From the NCBI GenBank assembly GCA_008080945.1, contig VMDH01000027.1, positions 1 through 51,557 of the forward strand: DNA of 51,557 nt. Reading direction: 5' to 3'. The notes under the pieces were generated by a model. That model was not told where the DNA came from and searched no databases. It worked only from the letters and a program-made list of their open reading frames with translations. This DNA comes from Gammaproteobacteria bacterium (lineage in GTDB: Bacteria > Pseudomonadota > Gammaproteobacteria > Magnimaribacterales > D2472). Positions 21,212-30,383 of the stretch are shown piece by piece (within the stretch, counting starts at the first letter, position 1; each line of letters opens with the position of its first letter). The translations under genes and the position numbers were made by a program.

Positions 21212-21541
21212 ATGGCAACTGAAAAAAATACCCTCAAAATCTGTCTTTCTGCATTAGAAGATTTAAAAGCTCAAGATATTCGCAGTCTCGATATTAGCAA
21301 AACATCTAACTTTGCAGATTGGCTAATAGTTGCAACTGCTACTTCTAATACTCATGCTAAGGCTGTATCTGATAAGGTCATCGAAGCTATTAAAGAGAAT
21401 AACCAATCCATTATGGGGATTGAGGGAAAAGAAAATGCTGAATGGGTTTTGATAGATGGAGGAGAGGTGGTCGTCAACATTATGCTGTCAGAAACCAGAG
21501 AATTCTATGACTTGGAAGGTTTATGGGGAGCATATTCTTAG
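21212..21541 (+). CDS. rsfS: Ribosome silencing factor
   Basis: RsfS binds ribosomal protein uL14 and blocks subunit joining when nutrients are short. The 109-residue sequence shows the family pattern: an early ALEDLKAQDI helix, SLDISKTSNFADWLIVATATSNTHAKAVSDKV, and the C-terminal WVLIDGGEVVVNIMLSETREFYDLEGLW. It opens a tight plus-strand operon with rlmH 3 nt downstream and the elongasome genes mrdA and rodA after that, the usual gammaproteobacterial order. Upstream, the 67 bp to the divergent DedA gene contain no clear promoter. Confidence 0.96.
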   Translation: MATEKNTLKICLSALEDLKAQDIRSLDISKTSNFADWLIVATATSNTHAKAVSDKVIEAIKENNQSIMGIEGKENAEWVLIDGGEVVVNIMLSETREFYDLEGLWGAYS

Positions 21542-21544
21542 AAT

Positions 21545-22012
21545 ATGCACTTTAGGATTATCTCCATCCATAATAAATCTCAAACCTGGGAAAAAGAAGC
21601 GCTCGCTCAATACGTAAAGCAATTAGGTCCCGCTCATTCAATCAATTTTATAGATATTGCTTGCAAGCATCCTCAAAATGCAACAACAGAACAAATTCAA
21701 TTGAATGAGAGTAAGTCTATTCTCAATAAATTAAATTATGATGCTCTCACTATTGCTTGGGATGGGAGGAGAGGTAAAACAATATCATCAGAGGGCTTGG
21801 CTGAATTTTTTTCTAGTTCTGAGCTCATCACATCAAGTATGGATTTCATTATTGGTGGCTCACATGGGTTGGCAAAGGCATTATTGGATCAAGTAGATCA
21901 TATTTTTTCTGCCTCAAGCCTCACTTTTCCTCATCGATTATTTAAAATAATCTTGGTCGAACAAATTTTTAGAGCAATAAAAATTTTAGAAAATCATCCT
22001 TACCATAAATAA
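21545..22012 (+). CDS. rlmH: 23S rRNA pseudouridine-1915 N3-methyltransferase
   Basis: RlmH is a small SPOUT methyltransferase that modifies pseudouridine 1915 of 23S rRNA on the assembled ribosome. The 155-residue length is standard. The SAM knot motifs are present: TIAWDGRRGK, FIIGGSHGLAKALL, and the C-terminal LTFPHRLFKIILVEQIFRA with the terminal HPYHK needed for activity. It lies 3 nt after rsfS and 2 nt before mrdA. Confidence 0.97.
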   Translation: MHFRIISIHNKSQTWEKEALAQYVKQLGPAHSINFIDIACKHPQNATTEQIQLNESKSILNKLNYDALTIAWDGRRGKTISSEGLAEFFSSSELITSSMDFIIGGSHGLAKALLDQVDHIFSASSLTFPHRLFKIILVEQIFRAIKILENHPYHK

Positions 22013-22014
22013 CC

Positions 22015-23835
22015 GTGCAGTTTGAAGAAAGGCAAAAAGAAAGAAATAGCTTCTCCAATAGGGCACTCGTTTCTTTTATTATTTTTACAGTTTTATTTCT
22101 TGCAGTCTTAGGTAGAATTTTTTATCTCCAAATTACTACCAACGAGACCTATCTAACAGCTGCAGAAAGCAATAGGACCTATACCGTTCCTGTACAAAGT
22201 CTTAGGGGCAAAATATTGGATAGAAACGGTAACGTGTTGGTTGGCAACAAAGCAACATTCGACCTGATTACAATCCCAGCAAAAATAGAAAATTTAGATG
22301 CATTCTTGGCAAACATTGCTGAATTTTTACCTATCTCAGATAAAGATCTAGAAACCTATAAAAAACTTTTTAATTCCAAGGCTATTTATAATAGAGAACT
22401 TGTCTTGCTTAAAGATCTAACCCAAGCACAAATTGCCTCATTTGAAGTACGTTCTTTTAGATTTCCAGGTGCCTTTGTTGGAAAAAGATACAGAAGAATA
22501 AGCGAGTATCCTGAGTTATTTTCTCATGCTCTCGGTTACACCAGCAGAGCCTCTGCCACTATTGCAAGTCTGCCAGGAATACCATCTAGGAATTGGAGAG
22601 ATGCAGAATTTGTCTATGCCTCAGGTTTAATAAGTGGTCAGCTTGGGCTAGAAAAAATCTATGATGACAGTTTATCTGGAAGTTATGGAAAGAAAATATA
22701 TGAAATTGATGCCAGGGGCAGACTTTATAATTTAATTAAATTTGAGGACGGTGCTCCAGGAGAGGACTTGTACACGTCTCTAGATCTTTTAGCTCAACAA
22801 GCTGCCCATGAAGCTATCGATGGCAAGAGGGGAGCAGTAGTTGCAATTCATCTTCCTACTGGGAGTCTAAATGTACTTTACAGTTCACCTAGTTTTTCTA
22901 TTAATGATTTTGCAAACGGCATTGATCAACAATCTTTTGATGCAATTATTCAAGATACTAATAAACCTTTATTTAATAGAGCTTTGAAGGGCAGGTATCC
23001 TCCAGCTTCATCTATCAAGCCAGCCATAGCACTTTATGGATTAAATGCCAATCTAACTTCTTGGGAGAGAACTATAGAGGATCCCGGGTTTTTTATATTG
23101 CCCGAGGATGGAAGAGTTTACAGAGGCTGGAGAGAAGGAGGTCATGGGTCTGTTGATTTAACTAAAGCTATTGTTCAAAGTTCAAATACGTATTTTTTTG
23201 ATTTAGCCTATCAATCTGATATTAATCAGCTAACAACTCATCTTGGAAATATGGGTTTTGGGAAGTCTTTGTGCATTGATTGTTTTGATGAAGATCCTGG
23301 GCTATTACCAACCCCTGAGTGGAAATATGCCCAATATAATCGAGGATGGTTTACTGGCGATACCGTCAATATGGGCGTTGGCCAAGGTTATATATTAGCC
23401 ACTCCCATTCAATTAGCTTACTACGCATCTTTGCTTGCAAATAAAGGCACGGCTAGGCTTCCTCACTTTGGCTCTGAGCCATCTCCAGAAATTGCAGCAA
23501 TTGAAACTTCAAATTTTAATTGGTCAAAATTACACAAAGCGCTTGAATTAGTTGTAGAGGGTCCATCGGGGACTGCAAGAAGGCTGAGTGAGCTCAAACC
23601 TTTTAAGGTTGCTGCCAAGACAGGAACTGCAGAACTTGTCAGTTTAGATTCTAAAGAAGCATATGCAGAGATAAGATCAGATGTTCTTCAAAGAGATCAT
23701 GCCATCATCATTGCATTTGGCCCCATTCCAAATCCAGAATATGCTGTAAGCGTAGTAATTGAAAATGGTGAAAGTGGCGGTTTAGTTGCTGGTCCTGTTG
23801 CAGTTGAAGTGCTTAAAAAATTAATTGAGAAATGA
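22015..23835 (+). CDS. mrdA: Penicillin-binding protein 2 (elongasome transpeptidase)
   Basis: PBP2 cross-links peptidoglycan during side-wall growth together with RodA. A single membrane anchor (about 17-38) is followed by the dimerisation domain and the transpeptidase domain, with Ser332-x-x-Lys335 in ASSIKP, SSN in VQSSNTYFF and KTG from Lys535 in AAKTGTAE. The 606 residues are close to the E. coli length (633). The start is GTG, 2 nt after the rlmH stop, with no clear ribosome site, so coupling to rlmH is likely. The 3' end overlaps rodA by 4 bp (ATGA). Confidence 0.96.
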   Translation: MQFEERQKERNSFSNRALVSFIIFTVLFLAVLGRIFYLQITTNETYLTAAESNRTYTVPVQSLRGKILDRNGNVLVGNKATFDLITIPAKIENLDAFLANIAEFLPISDKDLETYKKLFNSKAIYNRELVLLKDLTQAQIASFEVRSFRFPGAFVGKRYRRISEYPELFSHALGYTSRASATIASLPGIPSRNWRDAEFVYASGLISGQLGLEKIYDDSLSGSYGKKIYEIDARGRLYNLIKFEDGAPGEDLYTSLDLLAQQAAHEAIDGKRGAVVAIHLPTGSLNVLYSSPSFSINDFANGIDQQSFDAIIQDTNKPLFNRALKGRYPPASSIKPAIALYGLNANLTSWERTIEDPGFFILPEDGRVYRGWREGGHGSVDLTKAIVQSSNTYFFDLAYQSDINQLTTHLGNMGFGKSLCIDCFDEDPGLLPTPEWKYAQYNRGWFTGDTVNMGVGQGYILATPIQLAYYASLLANKGTARLPHFGSEPSPEIAAIETSNFNWSKLHKALELVVEGPSGTARRLSELKPFKVAAKTGTAELVSLDSKEAYAEIRSDVLQRDHAIIIAFGPIPNPEYAVSVVIENGESGGLVAGPVAVEVLKKLIEK

Positions 23836-24911
23836 AATTTAGAATTTACGGAGATTGGATAATCACATTATGCATCTTAATGTTAACCATATTTGGCTTG
23901 TTTTTTCTTTATAGTGCATCGGATGGAAATACAGACACTGTTATAAAACAGCTAGCATTTATTATTTTGGGCTTTATATTATTTTTCTTAATTGCTCAAC
24001 TGGATCCTGAAAACTTTCGTCGTCTTGCCTATTTTTCTTTAGCCGCATCATTTTTGTTGATGCTTATTACAGCGTTGTTTGGGCCTGAAATTAATGGAGC
24101 GCAAAGATGGATTCGTATCGCGGGACTTTCGTTTCAATCTTCAGAATTGTTTAAGATTTCTTTGCCTTTGACCATGGCAACTTTCTTACAATTTAAAAAA
24201 TTACCGATCAGCATGAAAGATACTTTCTTTTGTTTGTTTATTATTGGCATATCAGCTTTAACAGTTGTCATTCAGCCAGATTTAGGAACTTCCCTCTTGG
24301 TAGCACTTTCAGGATTATTCGTACTATTTTTGGCAGGATTAAGCTGGTCATTTATTGGAGTTACTTGCGGTTTATTAATAATCGCTTCTCCATTTATTTG
24401 GAATAATCTCTTGAGACCATTTCAAAAAGAAAGAATTTTAACTCTCTTTAACCCTGAGTCAGATCCCTTTGGATCAGGTTGGAATATTATTCAATCAAGA
24501 ATAGCCATCGGAAGTGGAGGAATCTCTGGAAAGGGTTACGGAGAGGGTTCTCAAACTCATTTTAATTTTCTACCAGAAACTGAAACAGATTTTATTTTTG
24601 CTGTTGCCGCTGAGGAATTTGGCTTTATTGGAGTTCTGATAATTCTCAGTCTATTTCTTATACTAAGCTTGAGAACGCTTTATTTTGCCTTGAATGCAAG
24701 GGATAGGTTTTGTAGGTTGGTTGTTGGGGGGCTGTTGCTCACTTTTTTATTTAACTTATTGGTAAATATAAGCATGGTAATTGGGTTGATACCTGTAGTA
24801 GGCATGCCTCTTCCCTTCTTGAGCAAGGGAGGGTCTTCCATGATCACATTGTTTATATTATTTGGGATTATAATGTCTATTGGAACCCATAAAACCTTGA
24901 TGCAAAGATAA
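23832..24911 (+). CDS. rodA: Rod-shape SEDS peptidoglycan glycosyltransferase RodA
   Basis: RodA polymerises glycan strands from lipid II, paired with PBP2. The 359-residue protein has about ten membrane segments and the SEDS signatures: GAQRWI, QPDLGTSLLVALSGLFVLFLAG (with the essential Asp), and near the end GLIPVVGMPLPFLSKGGSS. FtsW is excluded by the neighbouring mrdA and the operon context. It overlaps mrdA by 4 bp and mltB follows after 4 nt. Confidence 0.96.
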   Translation: MKFRIYGDWIITLCILMLTIFGLFFLYSASDGNTDTVIKQLAFIILGFILFFLIAQLDPENFRRLAYFSLAASFLLMLITALFGPEINGAQRWIRIAGLSFQSSELFKISLPLTMATFLQFKKLPISMKDTFFCLFIIGISALTVVIQPDLGTSLLVALSGLFVLFLAGLSWSFIGVTCGLLIIASPFIWNNLLRPFQKERILTLFNPESDPFGSGWNIIQSRIAIGSGGISGKGYGEGSQTHFNFLPETETDFIFAVAAEEFGFIGVLIILSLFLILSLRTLYFALNARDRFCRLVVGGLLLTFLFNLLVNISMVIGLIPVVGMPLPFLSKGGSSMITLFILFGIIMSIGTHKTLMQR

Positions 24912-24915
24912 GCCA

Positions 24916-25884
24916 GTGAAGAAAAAACAATTCCTTATCATTTTATATCTTCTCAGCATTCATCCTGTGTTTTCTCTTGAATTAGATAATCCTGAAATAG
25001 ATGAATTTATAAATTACATGCACCAACAGCATGGTCTCGAGATTGATTATGTTACATCCGTTCTTAACGCTGCGGAGTACCAGCAATCAATTATTGATGC
25101 TATCTCATCTCCTGCTGAATTTACTTGGACTTGGGAAAAATACCGCAATTTATTTATTGAGGGAAGAAGAATTAATAATGGCAAGATCTTCTTAAATAAA
25201 CATAAAGCAGTATTTGATAGAGCTGAATCAGAATACGGTGTTCCTAAAGAAGTAGTGGCAGCGATTCTTGGGGTAGAAACAAGATACGGCAAAATTATGG
25301 GCAAATATAAAGTTATTGATGCCCTGGCTACTCTGGGTTTTTACTATCCTAGAAGACAAAAATTTTTTCGCAGTGAATTAGAAGAATTCCTTCTTTTAGT
25401 AAATGAGAACGAATTAGCATTAAATGAGATCAAAGGCTCCTATGCAGGAGCAATGGGCTTTGGCCAATTTATTTCCAGCAGCTATAGAAATTTTGCGGTA
25501 GATTTTGATAATGACGGCAGAGCAGATTTACTTAATTCACCAGAGGATGCCATTGGCAGTATTGCAAACTACTTAGTTAAGAATGGCTGGGTGAGGGGCT
25601 TGCCTATTTTATGGAATATAGAAAATAATTTTCTTAATCAAGATGACATTGGTTTCAACAAAGTCGGAACAAAGCTTTCACGCAATACCCTGAGAAAACA
25701 TATCTCAGAAACCCAAAATTTCTTGGGAAATAAATTTATGTTACTTGAATACGAAATCGATGGAGTGCAAAATTACTATGTTGGTTCAGAAAATTTTATT
25801 TCTATAACTACTTATAATCGAAGCCATTTTTATGCAAAGGTAGTTCAAGAACTTGCCACAAAATTAGGATACTCAGATGCTTAG
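24916..25884 (+). CDS. mltB: Membrane-bound lytic murein transglycosylase B
   Basis: MltB cleaves glycan strands in peptidoglycan, leaving 1,6-anhydroMurNAc ends. The 322-residue precursor has a signal peptide (MKKKQFLIILYLLSIHPVFS). The catalytic Glu121 lies in ILGVETRYG, followed by GSYAGAMGFGQFI and the NDGRADLLNSPEDAIGSIANYL domain typical of family 3 transglycosylases. E. coli MltB is a lipoprotein; here the signal region has no Cys and no lipobox, so the protein is probably soluble in the periplasm. The start is GTG, 4 nt after rodA. It overlaps dacA by 8 bp; the rlpA gene often found between them is absent. Confidence 0.93.
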   Translation: MKKKQFLIILYLLSIHPVFSLELDNPEIDEFINYMHQQHGLEIDYVTSVLNAAEYQQSIIDAISSPAEFTWTWEKYRNLFIEGRRINNGKIFLNKHKAVFDRAESEYGVPKEVVAAILGVETRYGKIMGKYKVIDALATLGFYYPRRQKFFRSELEEFLLLVNENELALNEIKGSYAGAMGFGQFISSSYRNFAVDFDNDGRADLLNSPEDAIGSIANYLVKNGWVRGLPILWNIENNFLNQDDIGFNKVGTKLSRNTLRKHISETQNFLGNKFMLLEYEIDGVQNYYVGSENFISITTYNRSHFYAKVVQELATKLGYSDA

Positions 25885-27025
25885 ACTCTCATTAACTGCT
25901 CTTTTACTTTTTACTAGTTTTTATTCAAATGCTCAAAACCTTCTTCCAAGGCCACCTCAAATAAATGTAACCAGTTATATTTTAGTAGAGCCTGTTACTG
26001 GAAAAGTTTTAGCTGAGTTCAATGCAGACGATCAGATAGAGCCAGCAAGTATGACCAAAGTAATGACCGGTTATATAGCAGCCGATCAATTACATCGCAA
26101 TCTTGTTAGAGCAGACGATGAAGTACTAATTAGCACCAAGGCTTGGAAGATGGAAGGCTCTAGAATGTTTATTGAAGCTGGAAAGAGGGTAAGTTTTGAA
26201 GATCTTTTGAAGGGCGTTGTAATTCAATCTGGTAACGATGCTTCGGTTGCTATAGCAGAATATCTAGGAGGCACTGAAGAAGGATTTGTAGATATTATGA
26301 ATGCTTATGCGCAAAGCCTAGGATTGAATAATACTCTTTTTGAAAACTCCACAGGTTTACCTTCCTCTAATCACTTTTCTTCTGCTAGAGATTTATCAAT
26401 TATTTCAGCCAATTTAATTAATAATTTTCCTGAGCACTATGCTCTTTATAAAGAAAAGAGTTTTACTTTTAATGATATCAGGCAGCTAAATAGAAATAGG
26501 TTGCTTTGGCGAGATGATTCGGTAGACGGCATCAAAACTGGACACACAGAATCTGCTGGCTTTTGTTTAATAAGCTCGGCGGCAAGAGGATCCATGCGCT
26601 TGATTGCAGTGGTTGCAGGTGCCAACTCAGAAGATGAAAGGTTTAATGCGTCTCAAAGATTGCTTGAGTATGGATTTAGATTTTTTGTTACTCAAAACCT
26701 TCTTGAAAGCAATGAGGAAGTAAGGTCTGCTGATGTTTGGGGTGGTAAAAAGGATAATGTCTCTCTTGGTCTTGCAAAAGATTTAATTGTTACTGTGCCA
26801 AGAGCAGAACTTCCCAGTCTTAAGATTGATTATACTTTTAATAATAATATTGAAGCTCCAATTTCCAAGGGCGATATTTTAGGGAGTCTTTCAGTAAAAT
26901 CAGGGGATACTGTGATTGCTAATGCCAATCTAGTTGCTTTGGAAGAAGTAGAGCCCAAAGGATTTTTTGGCAGACTTATCTCAAAAATCATTATGTGGTT
27001 TTTGAACCTTTTTAATCTGGGGTAG
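25877..27025 (+). CDS. dacA: D-alanyl-D-alanine carboxypeptidase (PBP5/6 type)
   Basis: DacA removes the terminal D-alanine from peptidoglycan pentapeptides. The signal peptide is cleaved near SNAQ (about 20). Active-site motifs are Ser58-M-T-Lys61, SGN at 118-120 and KTG at 220-222. A C-terminal beta domain follows, and the protein ends in an amphipathic helix (GFFGRLISKIIMWFLNLF) that anchors PBP5 to the inner membrane. The 382 residues are normal for the family. It overlaps mltB by 8 bp and its TAG shares a base with the GTG of dat. Confidence 0.97.
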   Translation: MLRLSLTALLLFTSFYSNAQNLLPRPPQINVTSYILVEPVTGKVLAEFNADDQIEPASMTKVMTGYIAADQLHRNLVRADDEVLISTKAWKMEGSRMFIEAGKRVSFEDLLKGVVIQSGNDASVAIAEYLGGTEEGFVDIMNAYAQSLGLNNTLFENSTGLPSSNHFSSARDLSIISANLINNFPEHYALYKEKSFTFNDIRQLNRNRLLWRDDSVDGIKTGHTESAGFCLISSAARGSMRLIAVVAGANSEDERFNASQRLLEYGFRFFVTQNLLESNEEVRSADVWGGKKDNVSLGLAKDLIVTVPRAELPSLKIDYTFNNNIEAPISKGDILGSLSVKSGDTVIANANLVALEEVEPKGFFGRLISKIIMWFLNLFNLG

Positions 27026-27858
27026 TGGAAAGCTTATTGGGCGTTTTTAATGGGGAGTTTCTTCCTGTTAATGACATCAAAATCTCACCAATGTCACGAG
27101 CTTATACCTTTGCTGATGCTGTCTATGAAGTTGTTCCTTACATCAAAGGAAAAGCTATTGCTCTTGATCTGCACTTAAATAGGCTTAGGAGAAGTTGTGA
27201 AGCCATCCAATTAAATGTGGATATCAGCATTGTTGAAAAAGAAATCCAAGAATTAGCTTACCAGGTTTTAATGAATGATAATGGTTATATTTATTATCAA
27301 CTTTCCAGAGGAACTGATGCTGTTAGAAATCACCTTTATGCTAATGATCTCACTCCTGAGTCATTTGGCTATGCCACTCTAATAGGAAAGTCCAATAATC
27401 AGCAAATAGCAAAGATAGTGTCTGATATTCGCTGGGGAAGGTGCGATATTAAATCCACTGCTTTGCTTGCAAATGTAATGCTTATGAACCAAGCAAGTAT
27501 AGAAGGCTGCAATGAAATCATAATGCATAGAGATGGTTATATTACCGAGGCAGGATCCAGTAATATCTTTATTGTAAAAGATACCAAAATTCTCACTCCG
27601 CCAAAAGATTCTCGTATCCTTGCAGGCATAACCAGAGAGTTGTTATTACAGAACTTTTCGCAGTCTTTTAATATTTTAGAAGAGCCTTGTCATTTAGATC
27701 TTTTGACTGAAGCGGATGTTGTTTTCTTAACAAGTTCTACCAAAGGCATGCTCGTAATAGATGAAATTCAAAACAATGCTTACAGCTTTAATCAAAATAA
27801 TGACCTATTTACTCAGCTAAGGGCAGCATTTAATAATTTTTTAGAGACAGCTTTCTAA
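27025..27858 (+). CDS. dat: D-amino acid aminotransferase
   Basis: This 277-residue fold-type IV PLP aminotransferase has its PLP Lys in CDIKSTALLANV and the EAGSSNIFIV and ITRELLL blocks, which match bacterial D-amino acid transaminase better than IlvE or the lyase PabC. The enzyme interconverts D-alanine and D-glutamate, both peptidoglycan precursors, which suits its place directly after dacA. The start is GTG, overlapping the dacA stop by one base. The ybeD-lipB-lipA genes that follow dacA (or dat) in many gammaproteobacteria are absent; the operon ends here with an 18-bp overlap with convergent holA. Substrate range cannot be fixed from sequence. Confidence 0.88.
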   Translation: MESLLGVFNGEFLPVNDIKISPMSRAYTFADAVYEVVPYIKGKAIALDLHLNRLRRSCEAIQLNVDISIVEKEIQELAYQVLMNDNGYIYYQLSRGTDAVRNHLYANDLTPESFGYATLIGKSNNQQIAKIVSDIRWGRCDIKSTALLANVMLMNQASIEGCNEIIMHRDGYITEAGSSNIFIVKDTKILTPPKDSRILAGITRELLLQNFSQSFNILEEPCHLDLLTEADVVFLTSSTKGMLVIDEIQNNAYSFNQNNDLFTQLRAAFNNFLETAF

Positions 27859-28815
27859 TTCTAAAAATATATCTTCAATAGCAATCCAATTATTCTTTTG
27901 TGACGCCCCTTTATTGGCTTTATCAACTATATGGGTTCTATCCAAGAAAGAATTAATTTTCTCTTGAGAAATATTTGCAAACAAAGCTCGATAAAGAGGT
28001 AATTTATTTGACCAAATTTTTAATTTTGCAATCTCTTTATTTAGATTTTTAGGATTCCCTTTAATTATTGAGCCCACTATAAATACTCTGTTTGCAATCC
28101 AGGTAATTGGAATAATTTCTTCAGGATGAAGGTTTTTTAACTTAGATAAATGTAAGAAAAGTTTTTTAAAATCCTGAGCCAATATAAGATCCTCGATAGC
28201 AAAAATGTCTATGTTGGAGCTGAAGTTTGTTTCTATTTCTTGATTGCTGCTATTGAGCTTGAGTAATTTAAGGATTTGAACTGCATTATCTTCGCTTTGG
28301 AGATTCCCTTCGTGATTCATAAAAATTTCTTTGCCATGGGTTGCCAATAATTCTTTTTCTAGGAAAGAAAGTTTCTTTTTTAATCTGATCTTTTCTTCAT
28401 AAGTATTCAGCTTTCCACAATTGATCTTCAAAAGGTATGGCTGCTTTAGCCAAGATTTGTTCTTCGGAAGTGATGCAGCGGTTTCTAGAATGATGCGGGC
28501 ATTGTTGAAGCTAGCCTCGGTAAGACTATCTAAAAATGAATTTAATGTTTCTGGAAACCTGCCTTCTAGATGTTGGATGATAAGAAGAATTTTATCTCCA
28601 AATAAAGAGCCACCAGATGAAGAGCTGATGAACTCCTCAAGCCTATCGAACTCCTCATTTTGAACAACATTAATTTTAAAATCTGCCAACTCATTAATTT
28701 CTTGTTTAAGTAAATCTTTTATTTCATTTCTTAGCTGGATTTCAGTTCCATGCAACACAAAGAGATGCTTTCCTATTGCTTGTTCAGGAGTAAATTTTTG
28801 ATAGTTAATATCCAA
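27841..28815 (-). CDS. holA: DNA polymerase III delta subunit
   Basis: HolA opens the beta sliding clamp within the clamp loader. The 324-residue sequence has the delta N-terminal domain (FVLHGTEIQLRNEI, then SLFGDKILLIIQ and the RIILETAASLPKNKSWLK block) followed by a helical C-terminal domain. Similarity to E. coli HolA is moderate, as usual for this subunit, but the place directly after lptE is characteristic. The start is TTG, 1 nt after the lptE stop, so translation probably depends on lptE. nadD, the common next gene, is not present; the gene ends against dat. Confidence 0.88.
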   Translation of the reverse strand: MDINYQKFTPEQAIGKHLFVLHGTEIQLRNEIKDLLKQEINELADFKINVVQNEEFDRLEEFISSSSGGSLFGDKILLIIQHLEGRFPETLNSFLDSLTEASFNNARIILETAASLPKNKSWLKQPYLLKINCGKLNTYEEKIRLKKKLSFLEKELLATHGKEIFMNHEGNLQSEDNAVQILKLLKLNSSNQEIETNFSSNIDIFAIEDLILAQDFKKLFLHLSKLKNLHPEEIIPITWIANRVFIVGSIIKGNPKNLNKEIAKLKIWSNKLPLYRALFANISQEKINSFLDRTHIVDKANKGASQKNNWIAIEDIFLELESCL

Positions 28816-28816
28816 T

Positions 28817-29269
28817 TTATTTGCTTACTAAATTAAGATAAATTTTATCTAAGATTTCACGGTGCATTAAATCTTCGAAATCTCTTTCCAGCTGAGTATT
28901 TGCAACTGGATTGAATTGTGAAATAGGAATGCTCCTTTGAGAAATTACATTAAAGGATTTTAGTACCTCATTCTCTCTATTTTTTAAAATCACTGATGCT
29001 TCAATTTTTATGTATGCCTGATTAGGCTTTACTGAATTACTAGAATACGAAAAATTTTTAGGTTTATCTTGAATACTTATTTGCAGAATATTTTCGCTGG
29101 TAGGAGAAACTACAAAAAGTCTTTTTAAATATTGAGAGTTTTGTATGGAAATGTCTTTAGAAAATTCAATTTTCTGCACGGGTATTCTAGATAAATCGGT
29201 ATGCTGGAAGTTTGCACACGAACAAATAACTACAAAAGTAATAAAAAGAAGTAGATTACTGCGCAACAT
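28817..29269 (-). CDS. lptE: LPS-assembly lipoprotein LptE
   Basis: LptE is the outer-membrane lipoprotein that plugs LptD and helps insert lipopolysaccharide. The protein of 150 residues begins MLRSNLLLFITFVV followed by the lipobox ICSC, giving a lipidated Cys near residue 18. The mature part is small and beta-rich with a basic, hydrophobic pattern. Sequence conservation in this family is low, so the call leans on the lipobox, the size and the position before holA and downstream of leuS. ATG 29269 is chosen over an upstream in-frame start at 29299 because AAGGA lies 9 nt before it and it begins a proper signal peptide. It overlaps the preceding gene by 14 bp. Confidence 0.82.
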   Translation of the reverse strand: MLRSNLLLFITFVVICSCANFQHTDLSRIPVQKIEFSKDISIQNSQYLKRLFVVSPTSENILQISIQDKPKNFSYSSNSVKPNQAYIKIEASVILKNRENEVLKSFNVISQRSIPISQFNPVANTQLERDFEDLMHREILDKIYLNLVSK

Positions 29270-30380
29270 CAAAGAGATCCTTAAATCCAGAAGGGTCATG
29301 CCTCCCCACAGGTAGATTCTCTAGAGTACCAAAACCAGAATTTTCACCAAGTCTCGCTTTAGCAATTTGATGGACATGAAAGAAGGTAAAATCTTCAGGA
29401 TTAATAGATTCTAGATCCCAGACCTCATACCCAAAAGCTTCTTCGCCTTTCCAGATTCCATGGCCCCACTCAGGATGTTGATAGCCAATTCCTTTGCAAT
29501 AAAATTTAGGACCAAGAGTCTCTAGCTCAATACAAACTTCGCTTCCATTCTTGTCTTTTCCTAGGATCTTAGCTGCTTTCGACCATCTAGTTCCTTTTTG
29601 CCAAGTGACATGATGGGAAACATCATGAAGATCTTCAGATATAGCATCCTTGTCTTCAAAAGAGGAGTTGGAAAATAACGAAGTTTTGTGAGCAGAAATT
29701 TGAGTAGGTATACCATCTCGATCTTGAAAGGTTCCAAATAAAGTTGCAAAAGAGTCAAAATGAATGGGTGCCCAACACCAATACACTCCTGGCTCGTGAT
29801 AAGAAGAAGGTGGTGCACCCATTTCTGGCTCTCCAACAGGTCTAACTCCCCATGATTTATCTCTTGTCCCGAATATTTCATTGAGATTCAAAGCATGGCC
29901 ATCTATGCTGACATTGCCTGTCCATCTTCCCAGTTGAGTGAATCTGTGAGTATTTAAAATGATTCTGTTATCTTGCTTAAGGATTGATTGAGGTTCTAGT
30001 AGCGAGGCTGATCTTGCTGAAAAAGTTAGGTCGCAGCTTATAGGGTGATCATTATTTGCAATAGTGAACTGTATGCTTCTCATTGGCTCTTTAACACTTA
30101 ATTCAAGCGGTCCAATCTTCATAGGCATTCTTTGAGGATTAATGCGTGAGCTAGCATGAAAGGAATGTTGCTTGCCATCTACAGAAATACTGAAATGGGC
30201 ATCCATGATTTGTCTATTTGGATAAAAACCAAAGCCAATTCCAAACATAAGCTTTTGTTCTGGGCAAAATCCATTGAACCAGTAGCGCTCATAAAAATTT
30301 CTCTCTGGGCTAACAGGATTTAAGATTGGCTCGCTAGTCTGGTGAATAGGGTAGTCATCAAAAGGACTTAGAATTTGCAT
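29256..30380 (-). CDS. AttH/CrtC-like beta-barrel protein of unknown function (DUF7064-like)
   Basis: This 374-residue protein has no signal peptide and no membrane segment. It shows the pattern of the AttH / carotenoid-hydratase-like double lipocalin fold: a beta-rich N-terminal half and a central GTRDKSWGVRPVG motif, which resembles the G-x-RD-x-SWG-x-R signature of DUF7064-type proteins, then a PGVYWCWAPIHF strand and a second beta-rich half. Such proteins are often near lipid, polyketide or terpenoid metabolism, but no reaction is established, so no function is assigned. It lies 3 nt after leuS and overlaps lptE by 14 bp, separating genes that are usually adjacent. The family call is by pattern recognition only. 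Confidence 0.6.
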   Translation of the reverse strand: MQILSPFDDYPIHQTSEPILNPVSPERNFYERYWFNGFCPEQKLMFGIGFGFYPNRQIMDAHFSISVDGKQHSFHASSRINPQRMPMKIGPLELSVKEPMRSIQFTIANNDHPISCDLTFSARSASLLEPQSILKQDNRIILNTHRFTQLGRWTGNVSIDGHALNLNEIFGTRDKSWGVRPVGEPEMGAPPSSYHEPGVYWCWAPIHFDSFATLFGTFQDRDGIPTQISAHKTSLFSNSSFEDKDAISEDLHDVSHHVTWQKGTRWSKAAKILGKDKNGSEVCIELETLGPKFYCKGIGYQHPEWGHGIWKGEEAFGYEVWDLESINPEDFTFFHVHQIAKARLGENSGFGTLENLPVGRHDPSGFKDLFDVAQ

Positions 30381-30383
30381 AGA

